Assembly: GCA_050186725.1 (NCBI GenBank)
Contig: JBFWYG010000011.1
Coordinates: 1-64,000, forward strand
Direction: 5' to 3'
DNA length: 64,000 bases
From: JADJYF01 sp050186725
GTDB lineage: Bacteria > Pseudomonadota > Gammaproteobacteria > Ga0077536
Positions 28,022 to 36,287 of this stretch are shown here, piece by piece. The translations under genes were made by a program, and so were the position numbers. Position 1 is the first letter of the stretch; every line of letters begins with the position of its first letter. The notes under the pieces were generated by a model. That model saw only the letters and a list, made by a program, of their open reading frames with translations, was not told where the DNA came from and made no database searches.

Positions 28022-29163
28022 GAGGTAGGAGGCGCCGAAGACAATTTAATTGGCTCACGGCGTCGTCCCCACTGCCCCGCGGCCATGCCGAAGCGGCCTG
28101 CGAGCCGCGTGCCACAGCGTGGGCAATCGCCGTCCGTATCGAGCGCGTAGCGCGTGATCGCGTACCAGTCGCGCTCGATGAGCGTCTCGCCGCAGGCGTG
28201 GCACAGCGTGCGCCCGCCGTCGGCGTCGCGCACGTTGCCGAGATAGACATGGCGCAGTCCGGCGTCCAGTGCGATGCGTCGCGCGCGGCGCAGCGTCGAC
28301 GGCGGCGTCGACGGCAGTTCGCGCATCTTCCAGTCGGGATGAAACGCGGTGAAGTGCAGCGGCACCGTCGGCCCGAGGTGCGCGACGAACCAGCGGCACA
28401 GCGCGCCGAGCTCAGCATCACTATCGTTCAGGCCAGGGATCAGCAGCGTGGTGACTTCGAGCCAGGTGGCGGTCTCGTGCGCAAGGTAGACCAGCGTGTC
28501 CAGCACCGGCGTCAGCCGCGCGCCGGTCACGCGCCGGTAGAAGTCATCGGAGAACGCCTTCAGATCGACGTTGGCCGCGTCCATCCCGGCGAAGAACTCG
28601 GCGCGCGGCGCCGGGCTCACGTAGCCGGCGGTCACCGCCACCGTGCGGATATCCCGCTCATGGCAGGCGGCCGCGATGTCGAGCGCGTACTCGTGGAAGA
28701 TGACCGGATCGTTGTAGGTGAACGCGACGCTGGTGCAGCGCGCCGCCGCGGCCGCCGCGGCGATGGTCTCGGGGGTGGCCTGAGCGGCGAGCGTGTCCTG
28801 CGCCCGCGACTTGCTGATGTCCCAGTTCTGGCAGAATTTGCACGCCAGGTTGCAACCTGCCGTGCCGAAGGACAGCACCGCGGAACCGGGGTGGAAGTGG
28901 TTAAGCGGTTTCTTCTCGATGGGATCGATACAGAAGCCGCTGGACCGCCCCCAGGTGGTCAGGACCACGCCGTCCGCCGTCGCCCCGCGCACGTAGCACA
29001 GACCGCGCTGGCCCGGCCGCATGCGGCAGGCGCGTGGACAGAGGTCGCACTGCAGGCGACCATCTCCCAGGCGTTGCCAGTAACGGGTGGGCACGGTGGA
29101 CGCGGGGTCGAATTCCTCGTTCGCGTCCCCATCTCGTGCTTGTTCGATCGAGTATTCGGCCAT
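28018..29163 (-). CDS. AmmeMemoRadiSam system radical SAM enzyme
   Basis: 381 residues. The radical SAM cluster is GTAGCNLACKFCQNWDISKS with the CxxxCxxC ligands. Before it, CDLCPRACRMRPGQRGLC is the extra Cys-rich motif shared with PflA-like relatives, and after it come TYNDPVIFHEYALDI, ANVDLKAFSDDFYR and TTLLIPGLNDSD. The C-terminus carries two CxxC pairs (CHACGETL and CPRCGTRL), a zinc-ribbon-like tail found in this family. The substrate is unknown. It is divergently paired with the Memo-like and AMMECR1-like genes, completing the three-part system. The start chosen is ATG 29163; an upstream reading frame overlaps the Memo-like gene and was rejected. Confidence 0.9.
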   Translation of the reverse strand: MAEYSIEQARDGDANEEFDPASTVPTRYWQRLGDGRLQCDLCPRACRMRPGQRGLCYVRGATADGVVLTTWGRSSGFCIDPIEKKPLNHFHPGSAVLSFGTAGCNLACKFCQNWDISKSRAQDTLAAQATPETIAAAAAAARCTSVAFTYNDPVIFHEYALDIAAACHERDIRTVAVTAGYVSPAPRAEFFAGMDAANVDLKAFSDDFYRRVTGARLTPVLDTLVYLAHETATWLEVTTLLIPGLNDSDAELGALCRWFVAHLGPTVPLHFTAFHPDWKMRELPSTPPSTLRRARRIALDAGLRHVYLGNVRDADGGRTLCHACGETLIERDWYAITRYALDTDGDCPRCGTRLAGRFGMAAGQWGRRREPIKLSSAPPTS

Positions 29164-29220
29164 GGCAGGACATATGGTGCAGGACGCGAGGCATTTCAAC
29201 GCGCCGCGGAGATCATCACG

Positions 29221-30015
29221 ATGACCCTGACGCCCGTGCGCCGCCCCGCCGTGGCCGGCAGCTTCTATCCCGCCGAGCCCGCGCGCTTGCGCGCGCAGGT
29301 CGAGCGTCTGCTGAGCGACGCGCGGCGGGCTCCCGACGCCCGCCCGCGCGCGCTCATCGTGCCCCACGCCGGGAACATCTACAGTGGCGCCGTGGCGGCC
29401 CAGGCCTACGCGCGGCTCACGAACTGGCGCGGCAGCTACCGCCGCGTGGTGCTGCTCGGCCCGCCCCATCGCCTGCCGGTGCGTGGGCTGGCGAGTTGCA
29501 GCGCCACGGCCTTCGCCACGCCGCTCGGCCTGGTGGCCCTCGATCGCGCCGCCGTAACGCGCTTCGAATCCCAGCCGGGCGTGCAGGCCGTCGATGCCGC
29601 GCACGCGCAGGAGCACGCGCTGGAAGTGCAATTGCCGTTCCTGCAGGTCACCCTGGAAGACGTCGCCATCGTGCCGCTGCTGGTGGGCGAGGCATCGCCC
29701 ATCGAGGTCGCCGATCTCCTCGAGCCCTGGTGGCATGAGGGGGACAGTCTCCTGCTGGTCAGTACCGATCTCAGTCATTTCCTCGACTACGCCACTGCGG
29801 CGCGGCTGGACGCCGCGACCGACAGGACGATCGGCGCGCTCGACGCCTCCACCATCGGGCCGGAACAAGCCTGTGGCTGTCGCGCGCTGAATGGACTGCT
29901 CGCTCTCGCGGCGCGCCACCGCGCGCGGATCGAGCGCGTTGCGCTGTGCAATTCCGGCGACACCGCCGGCGATCGGGCGCGCGTGGTGGGCTATGCCAGC
30001 TATGTCGTGCATTGA
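29221..30015 (+). CDS. AmmeMemoRadiSam system protein B (Memo family)
   Basis: 264-residue Memo-like protein related to extradiol dioxygenases. Family blocks: RRPAVAGSFYPAEPARL, VPHAGNIYSGAVAAQAYA, LLGPPHRLPVRG, HAQEHALEVQLPFLQ, LLVSTDLSHFLDY and CGCRALNGLLALA. The likely metal ligands (His in PHAG, His in PPHR, Cys in ACGC) are kept, by analogy to human MEMO1, while two loop residues deviate from the common form (GN for GY, PPH for PSH). The enzymatic role is unknown. It begins 57 bases from the divergent radical SAM gene and overlaps the AMMECR1-like gene by 14 bases. Confidence 0.9.
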   Translation: MTLTPVRRPAVAGSFYPAEPARLRAQVERLLSDARRAPDARPRALIVPHAGNIYSGAVAAQAYARLTNWRGSYRRVVLLGPPHRLPVRGLASCSATAFATPLGLVALDRAAVTRFESQPGVQAVDAAHAQEHALEVQLPFLQVTLEDVAIVPLLVGEASPIEVADLLEPWWHEGDSLLLVSTDLSHFLDYATAARLDAATDRTIGALDASTIGPEQACGCRALNGLLALAARHRARIERVALCNSGDTAGDRARVVGYASYVVH

Positions 30016-30586
30016 GTCGCTGGACGCCGAGGACTTCGCCGCGCTGCTCGGCGTCGCGCGCCACGCGATCGTCGGCGCGACGGGCGGCGCGCCGGCGCCT
30101 GCGCCGCCGGACGTGCCGCCACGCTGCCTGGCCCCCGGGGCGAGCTTCGTCACGCTGACCCGGGACGACACCCTGCGCGGTTGCATCGGCAGTCTCGAGG
30201 TGCGTCGCGCGCTCTGTGACGACGTCGCGGTCAACGCGCTCGCCGCCGCGCGGCAGGATCCGCGCTTTCCACCACTCGCCCCGGTGGAACTCGCGCACAC
30301 CGCGGTGGAGATCTCCGTGCTCGGTCCGGCCGAGCCGCTGTTCTACGCCGACGAAGCGGCGTTCTACGCGCGGCTGCGCCCGGGGGTGGATGGACTGATC
30401 ATCGTGCATGGCGGGCGGCGTGCGACCTTTCTGCCGGCGGTGTGGCGGCAACTGCCCGACCCGCGGCGCTTCGTCGCCGCGCTGCGTCGCAAGGCGGGTA
30501 TCGACGCGGATCTGCCGCTCACCGCGCTGCACATCTCACGCTACGTCACCCTCAAGGGTCCGAGCGCGCCGCTGCTCGCCGGCTGA
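30002..30586 (+). CDS. AmmeMemoRadiSam system protein A (AMMECR1 domain)
   Basis: 194-residue AMMECR1 protein. The invariant LRGCIGSLE is present, followed by VNALAAARQDPRFPPL and VEISVLGPAEPL; the C-terminal LPAVWRQLPDPRRFVAALRRKAG matches the family end. The start overlaps the Memo-like gene; ATG 30002 was chosen, with ATG 29993 an in-frame alternative adding three residues. The domain's function is unknown in all organisms; here its fused or adjacent arrangement with Memo and the radical SAM enzyme suggests one pathway, likely modifying a protein or small molecule. The stop is 5 bases before the convergent pentapeptide protein. Confidence 0.9.
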   Translation: MSCIESLDAEDFAALLGVARHAIVGATGGAPAPAPPDVPPRCLAPGASFVTLTRDDTLRGCIGSLEVRRALCDDVAVNALAAARQDPRFPPLAPVELAHTAVEISVLGPAEPLFYADEAAFYARLRPGVDGLIIVHGGRRATFLPAVWRQLPDPRRFVAALRRKAGIDADLPLTALHISRYVTLKGPSAPLLAG

Positions 30587-30591
30587 GCGCC

Positions 30592-31359
30592 TCACGGCGC
30601 GGCGCAAGCGCCCACGGCTTCGGGTGGACACACGCGACCGTCCACCCACAGCGCGCCGCCGAGGCGTGCCGCGCTCCACTGCGCGCCGGCCACGCTCGCG
30701 CCCCGCAGATCGGCATTGCGCAGGTCGGCGCCGGTCAGGCGCGCATGGTTAAGCCGCGCATCGCGCAGGCTCGCGCCGACCAGACGCGCCTGGGCGACAT
30801 CGGCCAGGGTTAGATCCGCGCCGCGCAGATCGGCGTAGGCGAGATCCGCCGCGACAAGGCGCGCGCCGGCAAGGTGCGCGTTGCGCAACGCGACGTTGCG
30901 CGCCGCGAGGCCAGCGAGGTTGGCGCCGGCCAGTTCGGCCTGCTCGAAGCGACAGTATTCCCAGTTGATACCGGGCCCCGCGGCCGCGCGGCAATCGGGC
31001 TGCGCAGTGCCGCGCGATGGCGGCCCATGCACCGCGAGCGCGGCGCACAGGCCGAGCGCGAGCGCGACGGCGAGCAGCGGCACGCGCGCCGGATGGCGGT
31101 CCGCGACCACGCCCGACCGCCGGGATGCGGGCGGCGGCTCGACCTCCGCGGCGCCGTCGCTGGCCGCCTCGTGCAACAGTGGCAAGAGTTCCCGCGACGG
31201 CCGCCACTCGCGCCGATCGCGGCTCAGGAGATCGCTGGGATGGATGCGGCCCAGCCCTGCGTGGCGGGCGATGGCCGCCCACGGAAATGGCCCGCGCACG
31301 TCTTCGCCGCGACGCAGGTACCACTGGTCCTCACCAGGTCGGGAAGCGCTCTGAGTCAT
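30592..31359 (-). CDS. GYF-domain / pentapeptide-repeat membrane protein
   Basis: 255 residues in three parts. Residues about 12-65 form a GYF_2-type domain (WYLRRGEDVRGPFPWAAI, then LLSRDRREWRP), which in bacteria often binds Pro-rich peptides. One transmembrane helix follows near residues 92-110 (VPLLAVALALGLCAALAV). The remainder is a pentapeptide-repeat right-handed helix with A(N/D)LxG periodicity (AELAGANLAGLAARNVAL..., ADLRGADLTLADVA...) and a C-terminal Cys pair. The topology suggests a cytoplasmic GYF domain and a periplasmic repeat stalk, or the reverse. The function is unknown. Its start overlaps the beginning of the divergent FliK-like reading frame. Confidence 0.78.
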   Translation of the reverse strand: MTQSASRPGEDQWYLRRGEDVRGPFPWAAIARHAGLGRIHPSDLLSRDRREWRPSRELLPLLHEAASDGAAEVEPPPASRRSGVVADRHPARVPLLAVALALGLCAALAVHGPPSRGTAQPDCRAAAGPGINWEYCRFEQAELAGANLAGLAARNVALRNAHLAGARLVAADLAYADLRGADLTLADVAQARLVGASLRDARLNHARLTGADLRNADLRGASVAGAQWSAARLGGALWVDGRVCPPEAVGACAAP

Positions 31360-31411
31360 GCTAGTCCGCCGAGCCCATCAAGTTTGGTCACCGCTGGCCG
31401 CTGTCTGCGCC

Positions 31412-32623
31412 ATGGAGATCCAGTTTCCGACCACGCTGCCCCTGGCCGTCGCGACGCGCGCCGCGCCGAGCGCGCTGCCGTGGGCGGTGAACGACGTGGT
31501 GGTCGCGCAGGTTGTCGGCCAGAAGGACCAGAACTTCACCAGGCTCGCCATCGGCGATCGACTGGTGCTGGCCCGCACCGAGGCGCCGCTGGCGCTCGGC
31601 CAATCGCTCAAGCTGCAGGTCACGTCGCTGGGCGCGCAACCGGTGCTGAAGGTGCTCGACGCCACGCCGCCCGCGGCGGCACAGGCCAGTGCGGTGGATC
31701 GTGGGCTCGCGCGGGTACTGCCGCGCCAGGCCGGCGCGGAGGAAGCGCGGCTGCTGGTGCAGGACGTCACGCTGCTCGCGCGCGACACCAAGGCGATCGC
31801 TGAACGCCTCGGCCCCCAGGCGAGCGCCGCGCTGCGCGGCGATCTGCGCGAACTGCTCGCCAGCCTGCCGACCCAGGACGACGTGACGGACGCGCCGCGC
31901 CTGCGCGACGCGGTCAGCGAGGCCAGCGCGAGCACCGAGTCGCGCGTGCTGCGCGCACTCACCGAGGGCGCCGCGCCCGACGTGTCGCGTGACCTGCGCG
32001 CGCAGCTCGCGCGGGTCGGCGCCGACCTCGCCGCGCTGCCCGCGCCGGCGCGCGAAGCCCTCGCGACGCTCGTGCGCCACGAGGCACCCGAGAGCGCGGC
32101 GCGCACGGAAGCGCCGCCGCCGCCCGGCGACGTCGCGGACGCGCGGACCTCGCCCCGGCCGGACGCTGGCGTGCCCGACATCAAGCGCCTGGTCGACGGT
32201 GTGGTGGCACGGCTCGAAGCCCAGCAGTTGCAGAACGCCGCCGCGAGCGACACGGCACTGCCAATGTTGGTGGAACTGCCGGTGGCGCGCGGCGCGCAGA
32301 CCGACATGCTGCAGCTGGCCGTCGAACGCGAGGCGCGCGCGGCGGAGGACGGACAAGCGGGCCGCACCAGCGTCACGCTCAACCTGCGGCTGGACGACAA
32401 TGTCGAATTCAGCGCGCGCCTGCAGCTCAGCGGCGACACGCTGAGCCTGCGCCTGGGATCCACCGACGCCGACTTCAACGCCGAGCTGGAACGCCGCCTT
32501 GCGGAACTGGAAACGGGCCTGCTCGGCGCGGGGCTCAACCTGGGCGCGCTGTTGCTAGCGCCGCTCCAGGTCGATCAGCGGCCGCGCCTCGGCGCGCGCC
32601 AGCTCATCAACGAGCGCGTATGA
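31412..32623 (+). CDS. FliK-like hook-length-control domain protein
   Basis: 403 residues, Ala/Arg-rich. The N-terminal region (VVAQVVGQKDQNFTRLAIGDRLVLAR in two parts) is beta-rich, the middle is low-complexity, and the C-terminal 110 residues resemble the Flg_hook/FliK C-terminal domain: SVTLNLRLDDNVEFSARLQL, then LSLRLGSTDADFNAELERRL. No flagellar genes are nearby. Followed immediately, with a 4-base overlap, by a FlhB-tail-like gene, the pairing seen for FliK and FlhB partners that switch export specificity. An upstream in-frame ATG at 31358 is possible; ATG 31412 was chosen because the conserved part starts there. The true role is uncertain. Confidence 0.68.
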   Translation: MEIQFPTTLPLAVATRAAPSALPWAVNDVVVAQVVGQKDQNFTRLAIGDRLVLARTEAPLALGQSLKLQVTSLGAQPVLKVLDATPPAAAQASAVDRGLARVLPRQAGAEEARLLVQDVTLLARDTKAIAERLGPQASAALRGDLRELLASLPTQDDVTDAPRLRDAVSEASASTESRVLRALTEGAAPDVSRDLRAQLARVGADLAALPAPAREALATLVRHEAPESAARTEAPPPPGDVADARTSPRPDAGVPDIKRLVDGVVARLEAQQLQNAAASDTALPMLVELPVARGAQTDMLQLAVEREARAAEDGQAGRTSVTLNLRLDDNVEFSARLQLSGDTLSLRLGSTDADFNAELERRLAELETGLLGAGLNLGALLLAPLQVDQRPRLGARQLINERV

Positions 32624-32931
32624 ACGGCCCACGCACGCAGGCGGTGGAAGTGGCGGTGGCGCTGCACTGGGACGGCGAGCGCGCGCCGCGCGTGACCGCC
32701 AAGGGTCGCGGCGAAGTCGCGGCGCGCATCATCGCCCTCGCTCGCGAGCACCAGGTGCCGATAGACCAGGAGCCGGGCCTGGTCGAGGTACTCGCCGAAG
32801 TGGATCTCGGTCAGCAGATCCCGGACAAGCTGTTCGTCGCCATTGCCCAGGTCATCGCCTTCGCCTACACCGTTCGCGGCGAACTACCTGAGCGTCTGCG
32901 CGCGCGCCATCCCGAACTCGGACGCCGCTAG
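32620..32931 (+). CDS. FlhB C-terminal-like export-switch protein
   Basis: 103 residues. It matches the cytoplasmic tail of FlhB/YscU without the membrane domain: EVAVALHWDGERAPRVTAKG, then ARIIALAREHQVPIDQEPGL, VLAEVDLGQQIPDKLFVAIAQV and AFAY. The NPTH autocleavage motif of full-length FlhB is not present (the corresponding region reads LHWDGERAP), so self-processing is unlikely. Stand-alone tails of this kind occur beside FliK-like genes in many proteobacteria. It overlaps the preceding gene's stop (ATGA at 32620-32623). Confidence 0.78.
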   Translation: MNGPRTQAVEVAVALHWDGERAPRVTAKGRGEVAARIIALAREHQVPIDQEPGLVEVLAEVDLGQQIPDKLFVAIAQVIAFAYTVRGELPERLRARHPELGRR

Positions 32932-32943
32932 CCTGCCAGGCGT

Positions 32944-33696
32944 TCAACGTCGTGCGTCGGGCAGCACGCCCGCGCCGATAGCCAGCGCGCTGTCGCGCGC
33001 CGCGCGCGCCGCGGCGCTGTCGCCGCGCGCCTGCTCGATGTCGGCGATCAAGGTCCACGCAGAAGCCTGCTCGGCGCTGTTCGCCGGCGCGAGCGTCAGC
33101 GCGCGCTGCGCGACCTCGCGCGCGCGCGTGAGATCGCCGCTGTGCATGTGGGTGCGCGCGAGCTTCTGCCAGACCACTGACTTCGACGGCGCGAGCTTGA
33201 CCGCGCGCTCGAGCGAGGCCTGCGCGCGATCCCAGTTCTGCTCGGCCGCGGCGGTATCCGCCGCGTTCACCAGGCTTTGTACCGCCGGACTCAGTGCCGG
33301 CGCGGCGACCATCGGCTGCGCCTCGAGCGCGGCGCCGGGTTCTTCCGGCGGCAGCGGCTCGGCACCGGGCGGCAGCGACACGCCCGGCGGCAGCGCACGG
33401 CGTGGCGCGACCTCGCTCGGCGTCTCGATGATGAAGCCGCGCTCGGGCTCAGTTTGCCCGAGCCCGTTGCCCGCGCGCGGCGGCGCGGCCACCGGCCTGT
33501 CGGGCAAGGGGATTGCGCGCGCCACGGGCGCGGGTGCCGTCGGCGTCGGCTGAGTGCGCGCGGGACTCTGCACGGTTGGCGGCGCGCTGCGCGTCGCGCG
33601 CTCCTCGATGGGCGCGGGCGGCTCGGGTGGGCCCAGCACACCGCAGGCAGTGAGCAGGGTGGTGAGCAACAGCAGGGCGAGAAAACGCATGGTCAT
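32944..33696 (-). CDS. TPR-containing lipoprotein
   Basis: 250 residues. The start MTMRFLALLLLTTLLTAC is a lipoprotein signal with the lipobox Cys at residue 18. A Pro-rich linker (about 20-120) leads to TPR motifs near 145-240 (NWDRAQASLERAVKLAPSKS, then LTRAREVAQRALTLAPANS). Its stop side abuts the convergent FlhB-tail gene, and its start codon shares one base with the PBP1b stop (TGATG at 33694-33698), so it should be translated from the same mRNA as PBP1b. Lipoproteins encoded next to PBP1b and reaching it from the outer membrane (LpoB-like) are known; this one has no LpoB similarity that I can see, but the location makes a cofactor role possible. Confidence 0.78.
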   Translation of the reverse strand: MTMRFLALLLLTTLLTACGVLGPPEPPAPIEERATRSAPPTVQSPARTQPTPTAPAPVARAIPLPDRPVAAPPRAGNGLGQTEPERGFIIETPSEVAPRRALPPGVSLPPGAEPLPPEEPGAALEAQPMVAAPALSPAVQSLVNAADTAAAEQNWDRAQASLERAVKLAPSKSVVWQKLARTHMHSGDLTRAREVAQRALTLAPANSAEQASAWTLIADIEQARGDSAAARAARDSALAIGAGVLPDARR

Positions 33697-36134
33697 CACA
33701 GGTCTCGATTGAGCAACTCGTCGAGGCGGTCGAAGACGCTGCCGCCCGGCGGCGCCGACTCCACCGCCGGCGCGGCCGGTATGCAATCCTCGGCGCGGCG
33801 CAGCGGGCTGTCGCGATGCACGGGCATGGCGACGCCCATCGGGCACTCTGACGGCAGCAGCGTGCCCGAGCGCAGGTCGACATTGTGCCACTCCACCTCC
33901 GGAGGAAGCTGCAATTCAAGCGGCGTGATCGCGGCGCGCTTCATGGTCGCGGCCCACAATCGCATCGCGCCGCTCGCGCCGGTGAGTCCGGTGGAGGTGT
34001 TGTCGTCGCGTCCGATCCACGCGATGCCGAGCAGGTTGCCGCCAAAGCCGGCGAACCAGCTGTCGCGACTGTCGTTCGAGGTGCCGGTCTTGCCGGCGAG
34101 CGGCGTGACGCCGGGGAGATGGGCCGCGAGTCCCGCAGCCGTGCCCTCCGCCACCACCCGCGTCAGCGCGAAACGCATCAGCGCGGCGGTGGCGGGTTCC
34201 ATGACAGGCTCGAGCGCGAGGCCGTAACGCCGCAGCTTGCGCTGCTGCTGGTCGGTGACCGCGTTGATGACACGCGCCGGCACGCGAAAACCGTCGTTGG
34301 CGAACGCGGTGTAGATCTCGGCCAGTTCCAGCGGCGACAGTTCGACCGCGCCGAGCATCACCGACGGGTACTGGCGCAGCTTGCCCGGCACACCGAGGTG
34401 TTGCAGGTAGCCGGTGACCCGCGACAGGCCGAGCTGCAGGCCGAGATTCACGGTGGCCATGTTGTAGGAATGAGTGAGCGCGTTCAGCAGGCTTACCGTG
34501 CCGTGCTCCTTCTTGTCGAAGTTCTGCGGCTGCCAACGCTTGCCGTCGGGCGCGGTCCAGGTCACGGCGCTGTCGGTCAGGGGCGTGAGCAGCGAGTAGC
34601 GCGCGGGCTGGCCCAGCGCCAGCGCATAGATCAGGGGTTTGACCGTCGAGCCAATCGGACGCCGCGCGTCGACCACGCGATTGAAACCGGCGTAGTCCGG
34701 GTCGCGATCGGCCACCATCGCGAGCACCTCGCCGCTCGCCGGATCGAGCACGATGATGGCGCCCTGCAGATTGCGCTTGCGGATGCGCTTCTCGATCTCC
34801 GGCAGCGTGCCGCGCATGGCGTCCTCGGCGGCGAGCTGCACCTCGACGTCCAGGGTGGTGAAGATGTTGAGGCCCGCGGCGTTTAGATCGCGCGGGCTGT
34901 ATTCGCGGGTCAGCTGGCGACGCACGAGGGCCATGAACGACGGGTAATCGTGGCTGCTGCCACCGGCGCTGCCGCGCAGCTTCAAGGGCATGGCGCGCAG
35001 CGCGGCGACGTCCTTCTGCGCAATGAGCCCGGCATTCGCTATCAGTCCCAGGACCACGTCGCGGCGCTTCTTCGCGGCCTCGGGGTGGCGGCGCGGATCG
35101 AAGGCGGTCGGACCCTTGATCATGCCGATGAGGGTCGCGGCCTCCAGCCAGTCGAGCTCCGACAGCGGCTTGGCGAAGTAGAAGTGCGAGGCCAGCTCGA
35201 AGCCGTGCACGGCGCGATTGCCGTCCTGGCCGAGGAACACCTCGTTGATGTAGGTCTCGATGATCTTTTCCTTGCTGTAGCGGCGTTCGAGCGACACCGC
35301 CATCAGCATCTCGTTGGCCTTGCGCAGCAGGGTGCGTTCGTGGGTCAGGTAGAGATTCTTGACCAGCTGCTGGGTGAGCGTGCTGCCACCCTGCACCACG
35401 CGCTGGTGCCAGAGATTCACGCCGAAGGCGCGCAAGAGCCCGATGAAGTCCACACCGTGGTGCTTGAAGAAGCGGCGGTCCTCGACCGCCACCAGGGCGG
35501 CGACGAACTGCCTGGGTACTTCGTCGAATGCCAGCAGCTTGCGGTCCTCGAAGCTCTGCGGATTGATGCGGCCGATCTCGGGCGGCTCGAGGCGCATCAG
35601 GTCGATGGCCTGCCCCGTATCGCGGTCGACCACCGAGGTCGGCAGTCCCGCGGCGAACTCGATCAGCACGTGGCGTGGCGGCTCGGGAGAATCCCAGAAC
35701 TTGAAGCCGCGCGAGTAGAACTCGACGCGCTCGCCCTCTACCCCGTACTGGCCGACCGCGGTGGGGCTGGTCACGCGCTGGTAGCCGAGCGTGTCGAATT
35801 TACGCAACAGTCGCTCGCGGCTGACGTTGGCGCCGGGATAGAGCTCCAGGGGGCGCGCGAAAACCCGCGCGGGCAGCACCCACTGCTTGTGCTCGAAGGC
35901 CGTGGTCACCTCGCGGTCCAGCCACAGCCAGTAGGCGAGCCCCACCAGCAACAGCCAGATGAGCAGGTGACGCAGGAAGAAGCGCGTGCGGCGGAAGCGC
36001 GGCGGTCCGGGTGGCTTGGGCGGTTTGGGCGGCTTGGGGGGCTCACCGCGGGGCGGTCGTCCGCCGCCGCCGCGACGCTGACGCGGTTCGTGGCGAACGC
36101 TCGGCAGATCACGCTTCTTGCTGTTGCTCGGCAC
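33696..36134 (-). CDS. mrcB: Bifunctional penicillin-binding protein 1B
   Basis: 812-residue class A PBP. After a Pro-rich cytoplasmic tail (PKPPKPPKPPGPPRF) and one transmembrane helix (FFLRHLLIWLLLVGLAYWLW in about residues 53-72), a UB2H-like domain precedes the glycosyltransferase domain with EDRRFFKHHGVDFIGLLRA and GGSTLTQQLVKNLYL. The transpeptidase domain has the SxxK motif in RRPIGSTVKPLIY, SYN in THSYNMATVN and KTGT in LAGKTGTSNDSRDSWFAG. Length and order are normal. The start is GTG at 36134 without an obvious ribosome site, so a slightly different start is possible. Confidence 0.95.
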   Translation of the reverse strand: MPSNSKKRDLPSVRHEPRQRRGGGGRPPRGEPPKPPKPPKPPGPPRFRRTRFFLRHLLIWLLLVGLAYWLWLDREVTTAFEHKQWVLPARVFARPLELYPGANVSRERLLRKFDTLGYQRVTSPTAVGQYGVEGERVEFYSRGFKFWDSPEPPRHVLIEFAAGLPTSVVDRDTGQAIDLMRLEPPEIGRINPQSFEDRKLLAFDEVPRQFVAALVAVEDRRFFKHHGVDFIGLLRAFGVNLWHQRVVQGGSTLTQQLVKNLYLTHERTLLRKANEMLMAVSLERRYSKEKIIETYINEVFLGQDGNRAVHGFELASHFYFAKPLSELDWLEAATLIGMIKGPTAFDPRRHPEAAKKRRDVVLGLIANAGLIAQKDVAALRAMPLKLRGSAGGSSHDYPSFMALVRRQLTREYSPRDLNAAGLNIFTTLDVEVQLAAEDAMRGTLPEIEKRIRKRNLQGAIIVLDPASGEVLAMVADRDPDYAGFNRVVDARRPIGSTVKPLIYALALGQPARYSLLTPLTDSAVTWTAPDGKRWQPQNFDKKEHGTVSLLNALTHSYNMATVNLGLQLGLSRVTGYLQHLGVPGKLRQYPSVMLGAVELSPLELAEIYTAFANDGFRVPARVINAVTDQQQRKLRRYGLALEPVMEPATAALMRFALTRVVAEGTAAGLAAHLPGVTPLAGKTGTSNDSRDSWFAGFGGNLLGIAWIGRDDNTSTGLTGASGAMRLWAATMKRAAITPLELQLPPEVEWHNVDLRSGTLLPSECPMGVAMPVHRDSPLRRAEDCIPAAPAVESAPPGGSVFDRLDELLNRDL

Positions 36135-36171
36135 CGGGTGGGCAATCGCGTGGGAGAGCTCGGAATTCTAC

Positions 36172-36204
36172 CCAAAATAAAAGCCCTTCCCGCGAAGGAA
36201 GGGC
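36172..36204 (-). terminator. Terminator downstream of the histone-like gene and its extension
   Basis: AAGCCCTTCC/AAGGAAGGGCTT-type stem (about 36181-36204) is followed on the minus strand by TTTTATTTT. It lies about 85 bases beyond the end of the frameshift extension, so the extension is inside the same transcript. Confidence 0.8.
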
Positions 36205-36287
36205 TTCAATCGGGTATCTGTCGCGCCGCGCCTCGTGTCCGTAGGGCTCGAGACATCGGCGTTGCAGCCGTTGGGTTCGGGAGGCAT

